Positions 34,230-44,211 of a stretch of 64,000 nt of DNA are shown piece after piece (position 1 is the stretch's first letter; each line of letters begins with the position of its first letter). The notes beneath the pieces were generated by a model that ran no database searches, was not told the DNA's origin, and saw only the letters and a list, made by a program, of their open reading frames with translations. The position numbers and the translations under genes were made by a program. Source of the DNA: Tropicibacter sp. Alg240-R139 (lineage in GTDB: Bacteria; Pseudomonadota; Alphaproteobacteria; Rhodobacterales; Rhodobacteraceae). The stretch spans positions 1,534,479-1,598,478 of the forward strand of contig NZ_UNRA01000001.1 in NCBI RefSeq assembly GCF_900537075.1, given 5' to 3'.

Positions 34230-35741
34230 ATGGCCCTGACCCCCGACTACGACAGCTTTGCCCGCGCCTATGAAGCGGGTGAAAATCAGGTCGTCTATAC
34301 CCGACTGGCCGCTGATCTGGACACGCCAGTGTCGCTGATGCTCAAGCTGACGGGCGCGCAAAAAGACGCCTTTATGCTGGAATCCGTGACCGGAGGCGAG
34401 GTCCGCGGTCGCTATTCCATCATCGGGATGAAGCCGGACCTGATCTGGCGCTGTCATGGGGATCAGTCCGCTTTGAACCGTTCGGCACGCTTTGACGCGG
34501 ATGATTTCACGCGCCAGGACGGCGACCCGATGGCCAACCTACGGGCTTTGCTTGCAGAAAGCCGGATTGATCTGCCCGATGACCTGCCGCAGGCGGCTGC
34601 GGGTCTGTTCGGTTATCTGGGCTATGACATGGTGCGGCTGGTGGAGCACCTGCCTGACGTGAACCCCGACCCGCTCGGCCTACCCGATGCGGTGATGATG
34701 CGCCCGTCGGTCGTTGCCGTTCTGGACGGGGTCAAGGGAGAAGTCACCGTTGTTTCACCGGCTTGGGTCAGCGACGGGCAGTCAGCCAAGGCGGCTTATG
34801 CTCAGGCGGCTGAACGTGTGATGGACGCGGTGCGCGATCTGGAACGCGCCATGCCTGCCGAAACCCGCGATCTGGGTGATGCGCGCGAAGTGGCGGAACC
34901 CGTCAGCAACTTTACCAAATCCGGCTATATGGAAGCGGTGGAAAAGGCCAAGGACTACATCCGCGCGGGCGACATCTTTCAGGTGGTCCCGGCACAACGC
35001 TGGACGCAGGAATTCCCGCTGCCGCCCTTTGCCCTCTACCGCTCGCTGCGGCGCACGAACCCGTCGCCCTTCATGTTCTATTTCAACTTCGGCGGCTTTC
35101 AAGTCGTGGGCGCCTCGCCCGAGATTCTGGTACGCGTCTTTGGCGACGAGGTCACGATCCGCCCCATCGCAGGCACACGCCCACGCGGTGCCACGCCCGA
35201 AGAAGACCGCGCGCTAGAGGCCGAGCTGTTGGCGGACAAAAAGGAACTGGCCGAGCACCTGATGCTGCTGGATCTGGGCCGCAACGACACGGGCCGGGTC
35301 GCCAAGATCGGCACCGTACGCCCTACGGAACAGTTCATCATCGAACGTTACAGCCATGTGATGCACATCGTGTCCAACGTCGTGGGTGAGCTGGCCGAGG
35401 ACAAGGACGCGCTGGATGCGTTCTTTGCCGGGATGCCAGCGGGCACTGTTTCTGGTGCGCCCAAGGTCCGAGCGATGGAGATCATCGACGAGCTAGAGCC
35501 GGAAAAGCGCGGCGTCTATGGCGGTGGTGTGGGCTATTTCAGTGCCGGTGGTGACATGGACATGTGTATCGCCCTGCGTACGGCAGTGGTGCAGGATCAA
35601 AAGCTGTATATTCAGGCCGGTGGCGGAGTTGTCTATGACAGCGACCCCGAGGCGGAGTACATGGAGACGGTCCATAAATCCAACGCGATCCGGCGCGCCG
35701 CGGCGGATGCGGCGCGGTTTACCGGGAATGGGAACCGCTAG
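34230..35741 (+). CDS. trpE: Anthranilate synthase component I
   Basis: 503-aa chorismate-using subunit that makes anthranilate with ammonia from TrpG. The catalytic domain has DIFQVVPAQRWTQEF, SPFMFYFNFGGFQVVGASPEILVR and GTVSGAPKVRAMEIIDELEPEKRGVYGGGVGYFS, the last carrying the metal and chorismate sites. FMLESVTGG near residue 48 is the LLES-type element where tryptophan binds for feedback inhibition. It is separated from trpGDC by 4.7 kb. No leader peptide or attenuator is visible because the start lies 11 bases after the ppiD-like gene. Confidence 0.96.
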   Translation: MALTPDYDSFARAYEAGENQVVYTRLAADLDTPVSLMLKLTGAQKDAFMLESVTGGEVRGRYSIIGMKPDLIWRCHGDQSALNRSARFDADDFTRQDGDPMANLRALLAESRIDLPDDLPQAAAGLFGYLGYDMVRLVEHLPDVNPDPLGLPDAVMMRPSVVAVLDGVKGEVTVVSPAWVSDGQSAKAAYAQAAERVMDAVRDLERAMPAETRDLGDAREVAEPVSNFTKSGYMEAVEKAKDYIRAGDIFQVVPAQRWTQEFPLPPFALYRSLRRTNPSPFMFYFNFGGFQVVGASPEILVRVFGDEVTIRPIAGTRPRGATPEEDRALEAELLADKKELAEHLMLLDLGRNDTGRVAKIGTVRPTEQFIIERYSHVMHIVSNVVGELAEDKDALDAFFAGMPAGTVSGAPKVRAMEIIDELEPEKRGVYGGGVGYFSAGGDMDMCIALRTAVVQDQKLYIQAGGGVVYDSDPEAEYMETVHKSNAIRRAAADAARFTGNGNR

Positions 35742-35926
35742 TTCGACGTCAAAGTCTGTTAACAAATAGCCGGGCTCGTCAGGGCTTTTTCTTTGAGCAT
35801 CGGCGTAAATCCACTCCTACCGCACAAACTTCACAAAACCCTGTTATGGTCTCAGCGTGACACCAGACTCACCCCGAGTCGGGTGGCTATCCGTTTGAAA
35901 AGACCATTCGCAAAAAGAGGTTCGTC

Positions 35927-37888
35927 ATGTCCGGTTTCATGTTGTCGCGTCGCCAATTCCTGGGCACCACTGCCGGGTTCATCGCCCTTCACCCGTTTTC
36001 GGCCCGTGCCGCCACCAATCAGGCACATCTGCGGATCATGGAGACGACCGACCTGCATGTGCACGTCTTTCCCTATGATTATTACGCTGACAAATCGCGC
36101 GACACCGTGGGCCTGGCGCGCACGGCGTCCATCATCAAAGAGATCCGGGACGAGGCCACAAACTCGGTTCTGATCGACAATGGCGACTTTCTGCAGGGCA
36201 ACCCGATGGGGGATTACATCGCTTATGAACGCGGCATGAAGGATGGCGACATGCACCCCGTCGTTACCGCGATGAACACCGTTGGGTTTGATGCCTCGAC
36301 CCTTGGTAATCATGAATTCAACTATGGTCTGGATTTCCTGATGAAATCGCTGGCCGGGGCCGACTTCCCCGTGGTCAGCGCCAATGTCGCGCTGGAACAG
36401 GGCAGCGATCCGACCAAGGACAAGACGCTAATCGAGCCCTATGTGATCCTCGATCGCAAGGTGACCGATGGTGCGGGCGCCACGCATCCGATCAAGATCG
36501 GTCTGATTGGGTTCGTGCCGCCGCAGATCATGAACTGGGACCGCCGCCACCTAGAGGGCAAAGTGCAGGCGCGTGACATTGTTGAGACCGCGCAGGCGTT
36601 CGTGCCCGAGATGAAGGAACAGGGTTGCGATCTGATCATCGCGCTCAGCCACTCGGGCATTGGCGAGGCCGATCACAGCGACGGCATGGAAAACGCCAGT
36701 GTGCCACTGGCGGCCATTGATGGAATCGATGCGGTTCTGACCGGGCACCATCATCGTGTCTTCCCCTCGTCGGCTTACGACGGCATGGCGGGCGTGGATG
36801 TGGCGAGTGGCACCATTCATGGTAAACCGGCGGCCATGGGCGGGTTCTGGGGGTCACACCTGGGGCTGATCGACTTGATGTTGGAACGATCCGGCAACGA
36901 GTGGAAGATCGTGAGCCATTCCGTTGAGGCGCGGCCGATTTCGAAACGCAACGAGGATCGTTCGATCGCTGCGCTGGTGGAAAGCCAGCAGGATGTGCTC
37001 GACTCGGTCCAAGCCGATCACGACGCGACACTGGCCTATGTGCGCCGGGCCGTCGGCAAAACAGACGCGCCGCTGCATTCCTATTTCGCCTTGGTAGCCG
37101 ATGACCCCTCGGTGCAGATCGTGTCGATCGCACAGCTTTGGTACATCGAACAGATGCTGAAAGGCACCGAACACGAGGGCCTGCCGATCCTGTCCGCCGC
37201 CGCCCCGTTCAAGGCCGGTGGTCGTGGTGGACCCGAGTATTTCACGGATGTGCCCAAGGGCGATGTGGCGATCAAGAACGTCTCGGATCTGTACCTTTAT
37301 CCCAACACCGCCCGCGCTGTTCTTGTCACCGGGCAACAGGTCAAGGATTGGTTGGAGCGTTCGGCGGGTATGTTTAATCAGGTCGAACCCGGCAAGGCGG
37401 ATCAGGTGCTTCTGAACCCCGAATTCCCCAGCTACAACTTTGATGTGATGGACGGCGTGACCTATCAAATCGACCTGAGCCAACCGTCCAAGTTCACCCC
37501 CAAGGGTGAGTTGGCAAACCCGGATGCAAACCGGATCGTCAACTTGCAATTTGACGGCCAGGCCATTGACCTGAATTCGAAATTCGTGATTGCGACGAAC
37601 AATTACCGCGCTGGTGGTGGTGGCAAATTCCCCGGTGCCATGGGCGACACGGTGATCTTTGAAGGCCCCGACACCAACCGCGACGTCATAGTGCGTTACA
37701 TCGTGGAAAAGGGAACGATCAGCCCAAAAGCTGACGCCAACTGGTCCTTTGCACCGCTGGCTGACACTTCGGTCCTGTTCGACACCGGACCCAAGGCGGC
37801 GGACTATGCGGACGACGTCAAAGGCGTCACCATCGAACCTGCAGGCGATGGCCCTGACGGCTTTGCCCGTTTTCGCATTCAGTTGTAG
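35927..37888 (+). CDS. cpdB: 2',3'-cyclic-nucleotide 2'-phosphodiesterase / 3'-nucleotidase
   Basis: 653-aa periplasmic metallophosphoesterase. A Tat-type signal ([22 protein letters not shown]) precedes the calcineurin-like domain, with metal motifs [43 protein letters not shown] and [10 protein letters not shown]. The C-terminal 5'-nucleotidase domain has [17 protein letters not shown] and the nucleotide-stacking [11 protein letters not shown]. Scavenges nucleotides and phosphate outside the cytoplasm. It lies between trpE and the cold-shock genes as an unrelated insert in the trp region. The start is preceded by AAGAGG. Confidence 0.93.
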   Translation: MSGFMLSRRQFLGTTAGFIALHPFSARAATNQAHLRIMETTDLHVHVFPYDYYADKSRDTVGLARTASIIKEIRDEATNSVLIDNGDFLQGNPMGDYIAYERGMKDGDMHPVVTAMNTVGFDASTLGNHEFNYGLDFLMKSLAGADFPVVSANVALEQGSDPTKDKTLIEPYVILDRKVTDGAGATHPIKIGLIGFVPPQIMNWDRRHLEGKVQARDIVETAQAFVPEMKEQGCDLIIALSHSGIGEADHSDGMENASVPLAAIDGIDAVLTGHHHRVFPSSAYDGMAGVDVASGTIHGKPAAMGGFWGSHLGLIDLMLERSGNEWKIVSHSVEARPISKRNEDRSIAALVESQQDVLDSVQADHDATLAYVRRAVGKTDAPLHSYFALVADDPSVQIVSIAQLWYIEQMLKGTEHEGLPILSAAAPFKAGGRGGPEYFTDVPKGDVAIKNVSDLYLYPNTARAVLVTGQQVKDWLERSAGMFNQVEPGKADQVLLNPEFPSYNFDVMDGVTYQIDLSQPSKFTPKGELANPDANRIVNLQFDGQAIDLNSKFVIATNNYRAGGGGKFPGAMGDTVIFEGPDTNRDVIVRYIVEKGTISPKADANWSFAPLADTSVLFDTGPKAADYADDVKGVTIEPAGDGPDGFARFRIQL

Positions 37889-38018
37889 AGAGGTCCGTCC
37901 TGAACCGACCAGGAAGGCCATTCAGATAACAGAAGCAAGAAAAGTAACCCAAACTGTGCTCGGCAATATTTGCCGGGCAACCCGTGTTAAGGGTGTCAAA
38001 CATCTTTAAGACTTAGGG

Positions 38019-38180
38019 CTACTGGTCCACTTCACGCTTGAGGCGGGCCATCTTGAGCCGTTTGGTTTTTTCTTCGCGAGCCACCCGTTCGTCTTGCAGA
38101 ATCTCACGCGCCGCAAGGTCGGTTTGCTCGTCTTTGGACAGCCGTTTGCCCGGAAGGTAGGGCTCTTTCTTTTGTGTCAT
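38019..38180 (-). CDS. Small basic/acidic hypothetical protein
   Basis: 53-aa highly charged protein from the start MTQKKEPYLPGKRLSKDEQT onward, predicted to be one long helix rich in Lys, Arg and Glu (REILQDERVAREEKTKRLKMARLKREV). An alternative start 17 codons upstream (38231) would lie in the cspA terminator, so 38180 is preferred. I recognise no domain. It follows cspA on the same strand beyond a hairpin. Charged single-helix proteins of this size recur in roseobacters, but I cannot name a family. Confidence 0.45.
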   Translation of the reverse strand: MTQKKEPYLPGKRLSKDEQTDLAAREILQDERVAREEKTKRLKMARLKREVDQ

Positions 38181-38219
38181 TCGCCACAACTTTCGCTGCC
38201 AGAGTCGGTGTGATTGAGT

Positions 38220-38242
38220 AGGACGGCCCATGGGGCCGTCCT
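38220..38242 (-). terminator. Hairpin after cspA
   Basis: Perfect 10-bp stem AGGACGGCCC / GGGCCGTCCT with a three-base loop, 12 bases past the cspA stop; there is no T-run. Confidence 0.55.
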
Positions 38243-38254
38243 GCGATCTCTCAC

Positions 38255-38461
38255 TTAGGCAAGCGCGATGTTGGTTGCGCTGCTGCGACCATCACGACCA
38301 TCTTCAATATCGAAGGTCACTTTCTGGTCGTCGGACAGGCCGGTCAGCCCTGCGCGTTCTACAGCAGAGATATGTACGAAAATATCCTTGCCGCCATCTT
38401 CTGGGGCGATAAACCCGAAACCTTTGGTGGTGTTGAACCATTTCACGGTGCCATTGGCCAT
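38255..38461 (-). CDS. cspA: Cold-shock protein CspA family
   Basis: 68-aa single cold-shock domain. MANGTVKWFNTTKGFGFIAPEDGGKDIFVHISAVERAGLTGLSDDQKVTFDIEDGRDGRSSATNIALA contains RNP1 (KGFGFI) and RNP2 (DIFVHIS), the aromatic surface that binds single-stranded nucleic acid. An AAAAGGAG ribosome-binding site precedes the ATG. It is a separate gene from the two-domain protein at 27632. Confidence 0.95.
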   Translation of the reverse strand: MANGTVKWFNTTKGFGFIAPEDGGKDIFVHISAVERAGLTGLSDDQKVTFDIEDGRDGRSSATNIALA

Positions 38462-38786
38462 CCCGTGGACTCCTTTTGGATAATGCCATCAGCGTGTTGC
38501 GGTGGCCTTTGCGTCAGTCAGAGCAATCGAGACTGAAGCCGAAACTGGAGACAGTTGGTCGAGGTGCGATAACAGTCGCCGGTGCTGTATGGCTGCATGA
38601 GACGTGAATAACAAGGGTCGCCTGTAATTGGCCTGAAACGGCGGGGTGCCGAGCCGAGACAACTGCATCACCTTGAATGAAACCGCAGCTCTGATCGTGC
38701 GTGTCGTCCGTCAGGCAGCCAACGCTGCTTTGTCTCGAATTATCACATTGACCAGCCGCACTAAGCCTTGCTTTCGATCATTGACC
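38462..38786. other. Gap upstream of cspA
   Basis: 325 bp without a gene; it should hold the cspA promoter and leader. I see no strong hairpin or known operator. The end of the deacetylase gene lies on its right. Confidence 0.6.
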
Positions 38787-40256
38787 TTACTCACGCGTCA
38801 ACACCGCCGAAATCGGCGCAAGCGCCACGCGGCTGGCGCGGTCTTGCAGGCCCCAGAGCAGCAGTGCCGATACCGTGTCGGGACGTACGCGGCCCAGCAT
38901 GATTACCGCGCCCTCTTGGCCTGCGCGGAACGCAGCCTGATCCAGAAAGCGTCGCATCACCGTGGGGGATTGCCCTGCCCCGTCGAAATCGCGGAACACT
39001 ACGGCGGATGGCACGCCTGCGCGCGCGGCCAGCTTTTGTGCCGTGTTCAGCCCGTTGTCCTGCGTCACCAGCCCACGGCCCGTGCCCCCAGCAATGGCAG
39101 CCATCTGGTCCGACAGCGCGCGGTTGCCCTGAAAGCCGGTTTCAGTGCCTTCGATGATGGCGACTGTTTCGGGCAAAGTCTCAAGCCATACGGACATTGA
39201 TACCTCGGCATCCTGCGCCGTAGCGGCGGCTGGCAGGTTGGTCATTGCAAGCACTTCGAACCCGGCATCGCGATAGGTCTTCATCTTGTCCGCTGCGCCC
39301 GGTTTGGACGGGTCGATGGCAAAAGACAGCGGATAAGGAAACTCTTGCAACGCCTCCAGTCCCAGCGAATCCTCGTCATCGATCAGAACAATGGCCATCA
39401 ATGGCTTGTCCTCAGAGTTCTCGAACGGCGCGGCATAAGCTTCGATCGGGATCACGTCGAGGCCCGACTGGGCGGCAACAACTGCGTCGCGCTCGGTCAA
39501 GGGCACAACCGGTGTGCCAATACTTGGGCTAGGCGCAGTTCCGGCCAGGCTGCCCTCGCGCGGGGCTTCTCCCTGTTGCGGTGGTTCTGCATCTGCGTCC
39601 GGTGTTGGTGCTTCTGGCGCAGGTTGTTCGGCGGTCTTCGTATCGGGTTCGGGCGCTTCCTCAGTCGAGGGCGCCTGAGTTTCCGGTGCAGCAGTCGCAG
39701 CTTCAGGTTCAGACTGTTCCGGTGCCGGAGCTGCCGGGGCCGCATCCTCGGCCGTTTGGGAGGTTCCAAAACCCGTGCCGCCGTCTTCGACAACGGGGGC
39801 TGCGGGCTGACTGGGTTGTTCGATGACGTTGGGCGCCTGGGTCTGATCATCTGGTGCGGGCAGTTCTGTCGTGGACGTCGACGGTGCTACGGGATCATCT
39901 GCCTGGACGGCCACGTCGGTGTTGCCTGTGGTCTGCGGAGTATCCAGTTCGCCAGTGGCGTCACCAACGGAGGGCTTATCGCCAGGTTGCGTGTCGCTGT
40001 TGGTCATGGCGTCCAGATCGTCACCAGTGGCCTGACCTGCGTCTGGTGCGCGTGGTGCCAGTTCGACAAGATCCGCGTCCTTGCCTGCAGGTGCCTGACC
40101 GCTGCCTTGCTCGGTCGGCGCGGGATCACCCCCGGCAGTGGGGGTATTGGCCACCAGTTCGGGCCGCTGTGAAAGAGGGAACGACAAAGACGAAATCGCC
40201 GCCGCACCTGTCACCACAACGCCCCCGACCAGAAGTCCTCCGAAAAATCCACGCAT
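38787..40256 (-). CDS. Divergent polysaccharide deacetylase family protein
   Basis: 489-aa exported or anchored protein. One N-terminal hydrophobic segment (about residues 5-28) is followed by a ~220-residue low-complexity region rich in Pro, Ala, Glu and Thr, then a globular domain from about residue 275 ([36 protein letters not shown]) to the end ([43 protein letters not shown]). The globular part matches the YibQ/divergent polysaccharide deacetylase family, a NodB-like fold whose usual metal ligands are changed; VLIDDED keeps the acidic pair. Likely a cell-envelope factor. It is divergent from trpG. Confidence 0.85.
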   Translation of the reverse strand: MRGFFGGLLVGGVVVTGAAAISSLSFPLSQRPELVANTPTAGGDPAPTEQGSGQAPAGKDADLVELAPRAPDAGQATGDDLDAMTNSDTQPGDKPSVGDATGELDTPQTTGNTDVAVQADDPVAPSTSTTELPAPDDQTQAPNVIEQPSQPAAPVVEDGGTGFGTSQTAEDAAPAAPAPEQSEPEAATAAPETQAPSTEEAPEPDTKTAEQPAPEAPTPDADAEPPQQGEAPREGSLAGTAPSPSIGTPVVPLTERDAVVAAQSGLDVIPIEAYAAPFENSEDKPLMAIVLIDDEDSLGLEALQEFPYPLSFAIDPSKPGAADKMKTYRDAGFEVLAMTNLPAAATAQDAEVSMSVWLETLPETVAIIEGTETGFQGNRALSDQMAAIAGGTGRGLVTQDNGLNTAQKLAARAGVPSAVVFRDFDGAGQSPTVMRRFLDQAAFRAGQEGAVIMLGRVRPDTVSALLLWGLQDRASRVALAPISAVLTRE

Positions 40257-40432
40257 TGCTGCCGTGCCCCTTTTGCCCGTTGCATTCCTGTCACCGTCTA
40301 AGCGGCGTTGATGATCGATACCATTTGCCCTGCCAAGCGCCCTTGACGCTGACCTACAAGCCTGAACATGTATACGCCAACACTATACTGCGGCTGAGGC
40401 TTTTGGCACCAGCCCCTAATGAACGGATCATC

Positions 40433-41014
40433 ATGCTGCTGCTGATCGACAACTACGACAGTTTTACCTACAACCTCGTGCACTATCTTGGCGAGCTTGG
40501 GGCCGAGGTCGAAATCCACCGAAACGATGCCATTGACGTGCAACAGGCAATGGCGATGAACCCTGCCGGAATCTTGCTTAGCCCGGGGCCCTGTGACCCC
40601 GATCAGGCCGGGATCTGCCTGGCATTGACCAAAGCCGCAGCCGAGACGCGCACGCCGCTGATGGGCGTGTGCCTGGGCCATCAGACAATCGGCCAGGCGT
40701 TCGGTGGTAATGTGGTGCGCTGCCATGAAATCGTGCATGGCAAGATGGGCACCATGTCCCACACCGGCAAAGGTCTGTTTGCGGGCCTGCCGTCCCCGTT
40801 TGAGGCGACGCGCTATCATTCGCTGGTTGTGGATCGTGATACCTTGCCCGACTGCCTTGAAATCACGGCAGAATTGGAAGACGGCACCATCATGGGCCTG
40901 CAGCACAAAGAGCTGCCGATACACGGCGTGCAATTCCACCCGGAATCAATTGCCTCTGAGCATGGTCATGCCCTGTTGCAGAACTTCCTCAACGACATGA
41001 AGGTTCCCGCATGA
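40433..41014 (+). CDS. trpG: Anthranilate synthase component II (glutamine amidotransferase)
   Basis: 193-aa class I glutamine amidotransferase giving ammonia to Trp[26 protein letters not shown] at the start, the nucleophile Cys in [15 protein letters not shown], and the His-Glu pair in [13 protein letters not shown] form the triad. It overlaps trpD by four bases (ATGA). A much longer frame runs upstream to 39854 but is antisense to the deacetylase gene, so the start is ATG 40433. It is first in trpGDC-moaC. Confidence 0.96.
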   Translation: MLLLIDNYDSFTYNLVHYLGELGAEVEIHRNDAIDVQQAMAMNPAGILLSPGPCDPDQAGICLALTKAAAETRTPLMGVCLGHQTIGQAFGGNVVRCHEIVHGKMGTMSHTGKGLFAGLPSPFEATRYHSLVVDRDTLPDCLEITAELEDGTIMGLQHKELPIHGVQFHPESIASEHGHALLQNFLNDMKVPA

Positions 41015-42030
41015 GTGACGCCCTCAAGCCGCTGATCGGCACTGCAGCCGAGCGTGCATTGACGCGCGACGAAGCCGAGACCGCCTTTGGCATCCTGTTC
41101 AATGGCGAGGCTACGCCGTCCCAAATCGGTGGCCTGCTGATGGCACTGCGCACCCGCGGTGAAACGGTGGATGAATACGCTGCCGCCGCCGCTGTCATGC
41201 GCGCCAAATGCAACGCCGTGCGTGCGCCTGAGGGGGCGATGGATATCGTCGGAACCGGAGGCGACGGCAAAAACACGCTCAACATCTCGACCGCGACCGC
41301 ATTTGTGACCTCAGGTGCCGGTGTAATTGTGGCCAAACACGGCAACCGCAACCTAAGTTCGAAATCTGGCACTGCCGATCTGCAATCGCAGATGGGGATC
41401 AATGTGATGGTCGGACCGGATGTGGTTGAGCGCGCCTTGGCCGAGGCCGGGATCGGTTTCATGATGGCGCCGATGCACCACCCGGCCACTGCCCATGTGA
41501 TGCCCACACGGGCAGAGCTGGGGACGCGGACAATTTTCAACATCCTTGGCCCTCTGACCAATCCAGCTGGGGTGAAACGCCAGCTGACCGGTGCCTTTAC
41601 CCGCGATCTGATCCGCCCGATGGCCGAAACTCTGGGCCTGCTCGGGTCGGAAAAAGCCTGGCTGGTCCACGGTTCGGACGGAACGGATGAGCTGACCATC
41701 ACCGGCATCAGCTGGGTGGCCGCATTGGAAGACGGCGCCGTGAAAGAGGTGGAGCTGCACCCCGAGGATGCGGGCCTGCCCGTGCATCCGTTCGAGGACA
41801 TCGTCGGCGGCACTCCAGAAGAGAACGCCATCGCCTTCCGTGGATTGCTCGACGGCACGCCGTCAGCCTACCGCGATGCGGTTCTGCTGAACTCTGCTGC
41901 CGCTCTGGTCGTGGCCGAGGCCGCGTCCGACCTGCGCGAAGGCGTAGCCATGGCAGCCGAGAGCATCGACAGCGGCAAGGCCAAAGACAAGATCACCGCG
42001 TTGGCGCGGATTACACAGGGCACGACATGA
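41011..42030 (+). CDS. trpD: Anthranilate phosphoribosyltransferase
   Basis: 339-aa enzyme joining anthranilate to PRPP. The PRPP loop is [37 protein letters not shown] and the metal-binding DEL ([11 protein letters not shown]) are the other family signatures, and [11 protein letters not shown] is conserved. It overlaps trpG and trpC by four bases each. Length normal. Confidence 0.96.
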   Translation: MSDALKPLIGTAAERALTRDEAETAFGILFNGEATPSQIGGLLMALRTRGETVDEYAAAAAVMRAKCNAVRAPEGAMDIVGTGGDGKNTLNISTATAFVTSGAGVIVAKHGNRNLSSKSGTADLQSQMGINVMVGPDVVERALAEAGIGFMMAPMHHPATAHVMPTRAELGTRTIFNILGPLTNPAGVKRQLTGAFTRDLIRPMAETLGLLGSEKAWLVHGSDGTDELTITGISWVAALEDGAVKEVELHPEDAGLPVHPFEDIVGGTPEENAIAFRGLLDGTPSAYRDAVLLNSAAALVVAEAASDLREGVAMAAESIDSGKAKDKITALARITQGTT

Positions 42031-42839
42031 CCGACACCATTCTCGACAAGATCAAAGCCTACAAGCTGGAAGAAGTGGCCGCCGACAAGGCCCTGAAATC
42101 GTTAGATGAGCTGGAATCCCAAGCCCGCGATGCAGGCCCCGTGCGCCCCTTTGCCAAGGCGCTCTTTGATGGGAGCCGCGAAGGTTACGGCCTGATCGCG
42201 GAAATCAAAAAAGCCAGCCCGTCCAAAGGCTTGATCCGCCCCGAGTTCGACCCGCCTGCGTTGGCCCAAGCCTATGAAGCCGGTGGCGCGACCTGCTTGT
42301 CGGTGCTGACCGACACGCCCAGCTTTCAGGGTGAAAAGTCCTTTTTGACCCAAGCGCGCGCAGCTTGCAGCCTGCCTGCGCTGCGCAAGGATTTCATGTA
42401 TGATCCCTATCAGGTCGTCGAGGCCCGCGCTCTTGGTGGTGACTGCATTCTGATCATCATGGCATCGGTCGAGGACACCCAGGCCGCCGAACTGGAACAG
42501 ACCGCGTTTGATTGGGGCATGGACGTGCTGATCGAGGTGCATGACGAGGCCGAACTGGAACGTGCCGAGCAGTTGAAAAGCCCCCTCATCGGCATCAACA
42601 ACCGCAATCTCAAGACGTTCGAAACCTCGCTGGACACCACCAAGCGTCTGTCGAAACTGGTGTCGATAGAGCGCACCATTGTCTGTGAAAGTGGCCTGAA
42701 CACCGCCGACGACCTAAGCGACATCGCACGCTACGGTGCGCGCTGCTTCCTGATCGGCGAAAGCCTGATGCGGCAGGACGACGTGACCGCCGCGACGCGC
42801 GAGATCCTGTCCAACCCATTGGTTCCGGGGGCAAGGTAA
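42027..42839 (+). CDS. trpC: Indole-3-glycerol-phosphate synthase
   Basis: 270-aa TIM barrel closing the indole ring. The catalytic Lys lies in [16 protein letters not shown], with [26 protein letters not shown] and [20 protein letters not shown] as further active-site strands, and [11 protein letters not shown] near the phosphate site. There is no fused TrpF, unlike enterobacteria. The stop shares a base with the moaC start (TAATG), so it is coupled. Confidence 0.95.
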   Translation: MTDTILDKIKAYKLEEVAADKALKSLDELESQARDAGPVRPFAKALFDGSREGYGLIAEIKKASPSKGLIRPEFDPPALAQAYEAGGATCLSVLTDTPSFQGEKSFLTQARAACSLPALRKDFMYDPYQVVEARALGGDCILIIMASVEDTQAAELEQTAFDWGMDVLIEVHDEAELERAEQLKSPLIGINNRNLKTFETSLDTTKRLSKLVSIERTIVCESGLNTADDLSDIARYGARCFLIGESLMRQDDVTAATREILSNPLVPGAR

Positions 42840-43312
42840 TGGCGCTTACGCATTTTGACGGCAAGGGTGACGCGCATATGGTGGATGTGTCCGACAAGGA
42901 CGTGACATCGCGTATTGCCGTTGCCCAGGGTTACATTAGAATGCAGCTTGAAACCTTTGAAATCATTTCAGAAGGTCGCGCAAAGAAGGGTGACGTTTTG
43001 GGCGTGGCCCGATTGGCTGGCATCATGGGTGCCAAGAGAACCGCGGACCTGATCCCGTTGTGTCACCCATTGCCTATCACCAAAGTCTCGGTCGAGATGG
43101 AGCTGGACGTTGATCTACCCGGTGTGCGGATCGAGGCGACCGTAAAGACCACCGGCCAGACTGGAGTGGAGATGGAAGCGTTGACCGCAGTGTCGACCAC
43201 GGCGCTCACGATCTATGACATGTCCAAGGCCGTCGATAAATCCATGGATATTGGCGGCATCCATGTGCAGCTGAAAGACGGTGGCAAATCAGGCCGTTAC
43301 GAGGCGAAATGA
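42839..43312 (+). CDS. moaC: Cyclic pyranopterin monophosphate synthase
   Basis: 157-aa enzyme of molybdopterin synthesis. Family segments: [44 protein letters not shown] (active-site His), [33 protein letters not shown] with the Asp and Lys residues of the active site, and GKSGRY at the end. It overlaps the GIY-YIG gene by ATGA at 43309. In related genomes moaC is normally next to moeA. Confidence 0.95.
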   Translation: MALTHFDGKGDAHMVDVSDKDVTSRIAVAQGYIRMQLETFEIISEGRAKKGDVLGVARLAGIMGAKRTADLIPLCHPLPITKVSVEMELDVDLPGVRIEATVKTTGQTGVEMEALTAVSTTALTIYDMSKAVDKSMDIGGIHVQLKDGGKSGRYEAK

Positions 43313-44211
43313 CAACCGAGGGTCGTTCTCTGGAACTATACTTTGTCGATGGGCATCCCGATGGAATGCTGACAGCCGAGGTCTTCAATTGGACTGGGCA
43401 TGTCCTTCGCATTCCACGAACCAGATTAGCCGAAGGCCTTGCCCGACCGGAAGCGCGCCAAACCGGCGTCTACCTGCTGTTGGGTGAGGATAGCTCTGGC
43501 GAGTTAGCCTACATCGGCGAAACAGAGGATATGGCCCAAAGGCTGTCGCAGCATGCTCGGGAACGTGATTGGTGGGATGAAGCCGTATTAATCACCACCT
43601 ATGGAGATGCACTACATAAAGCGCATGTCAAATATTTGGAAAGCAACTTGGTCAACGCAGCTCTGGGCGCGGGGAACCGACGCTTAGAGAACGGTAACAA
43701 GCCTGCGGGAGCGAGTCTGAATGAGGCCGCCACCGCAAATATGGAGAGTTTTCTGGAAACGCTCCATATGGTTCTGCCCGCCATCAAAGTAGACCTGTTC
43801 CGTTCCGGTCGGCGTGGCAGTGAAGTGGACCTGGACCAGGGCACACCTTTACCCGAAGGCCAAGAATTCATACTACGCGTCCCAAAGCATGGCATCGAGG
43901 CTCGCGCCATCCTGGCAAACCAAGAGATGATTGTGCAGGCAGGCTCACGAATCCGCGAAAACTGGGTTGGCGACCGTAAGCACAACACGCACTATTGGAA
44001 AATCCACGACACCATCAAGCAAGGAGGCTTGATCATTGCGTCCGACGATGGCGCAGTTCTGGCTCAGCCGTTTGCATTTTCCAGCCCGTCTGCTGCTGCT
44101 GCAGTCATAACTGGTCGTGCTGCGAATGGTAGAACAGCCTGGAAAACGCCTACTGGCCAATCGTATGCAGAGTGGGAAGAAGAGAGACTTTCAAAAGGTT
44201 TGTCGTCGTGA
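43309..44211 (+). CDS. GIY-YIG nuclease domain protein with DUF4357
   Basis: 300-aa protein. A GIY-YIG-type domain occupies about residues 50-120 ([44 protein letters not shown], with GVY and YIG at the two signature places, and Arg in AQRLSQH). The C-terminal DUF4357 region is [34 protein letters not shown]. This pairing is common in accessory nuclease genes linked to mobile or defence DNA. It is wedged between moaC (ATGA overlap) and moeA (GTGA overlap) and its base composition is lower in GC than trpC (45% in one hand-counted line against 57%). No partner methylase is seen. Its role, whether DNA repair, defence or homing, is unknown. Confidence 0.83.
   Translation: MTTEGRSLELYFVDGHPDGMLTAEVFNWTGHVLRIPRTRLAEGLARPEARQTGVYLLLGEDSSGELAYIGETEDMAQRLSQHARERDWWDEAVLITTYGDALHKAHVKYLESNLVNAALGAGNRRLENGNKPAGASLNEAATANMESFLETLHMVLPAIKVDLFRSGRRGSEVDLDQGTPLPEGQEFILRVPKHGIEARAILANQEMIVQAGSRIRENWVGDRKHNTHYWKIHDTIKQGGLIIASDDGAVLAQPFAFSSPSAAAAVITGRAANGRTAWKTPTGQSYAEWEEERLSKGLSS

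Noticed and set aside
34100..34230. trp attenuator before trpE
   Set aside because: Only 11 bases separate ppiD and trpE; no leader with Trp codons or terminator hairpin.
36854..37921. 355-aa minus frame under cpdB
   Set aside because: Antisense shadow; cpdB motifs clear.
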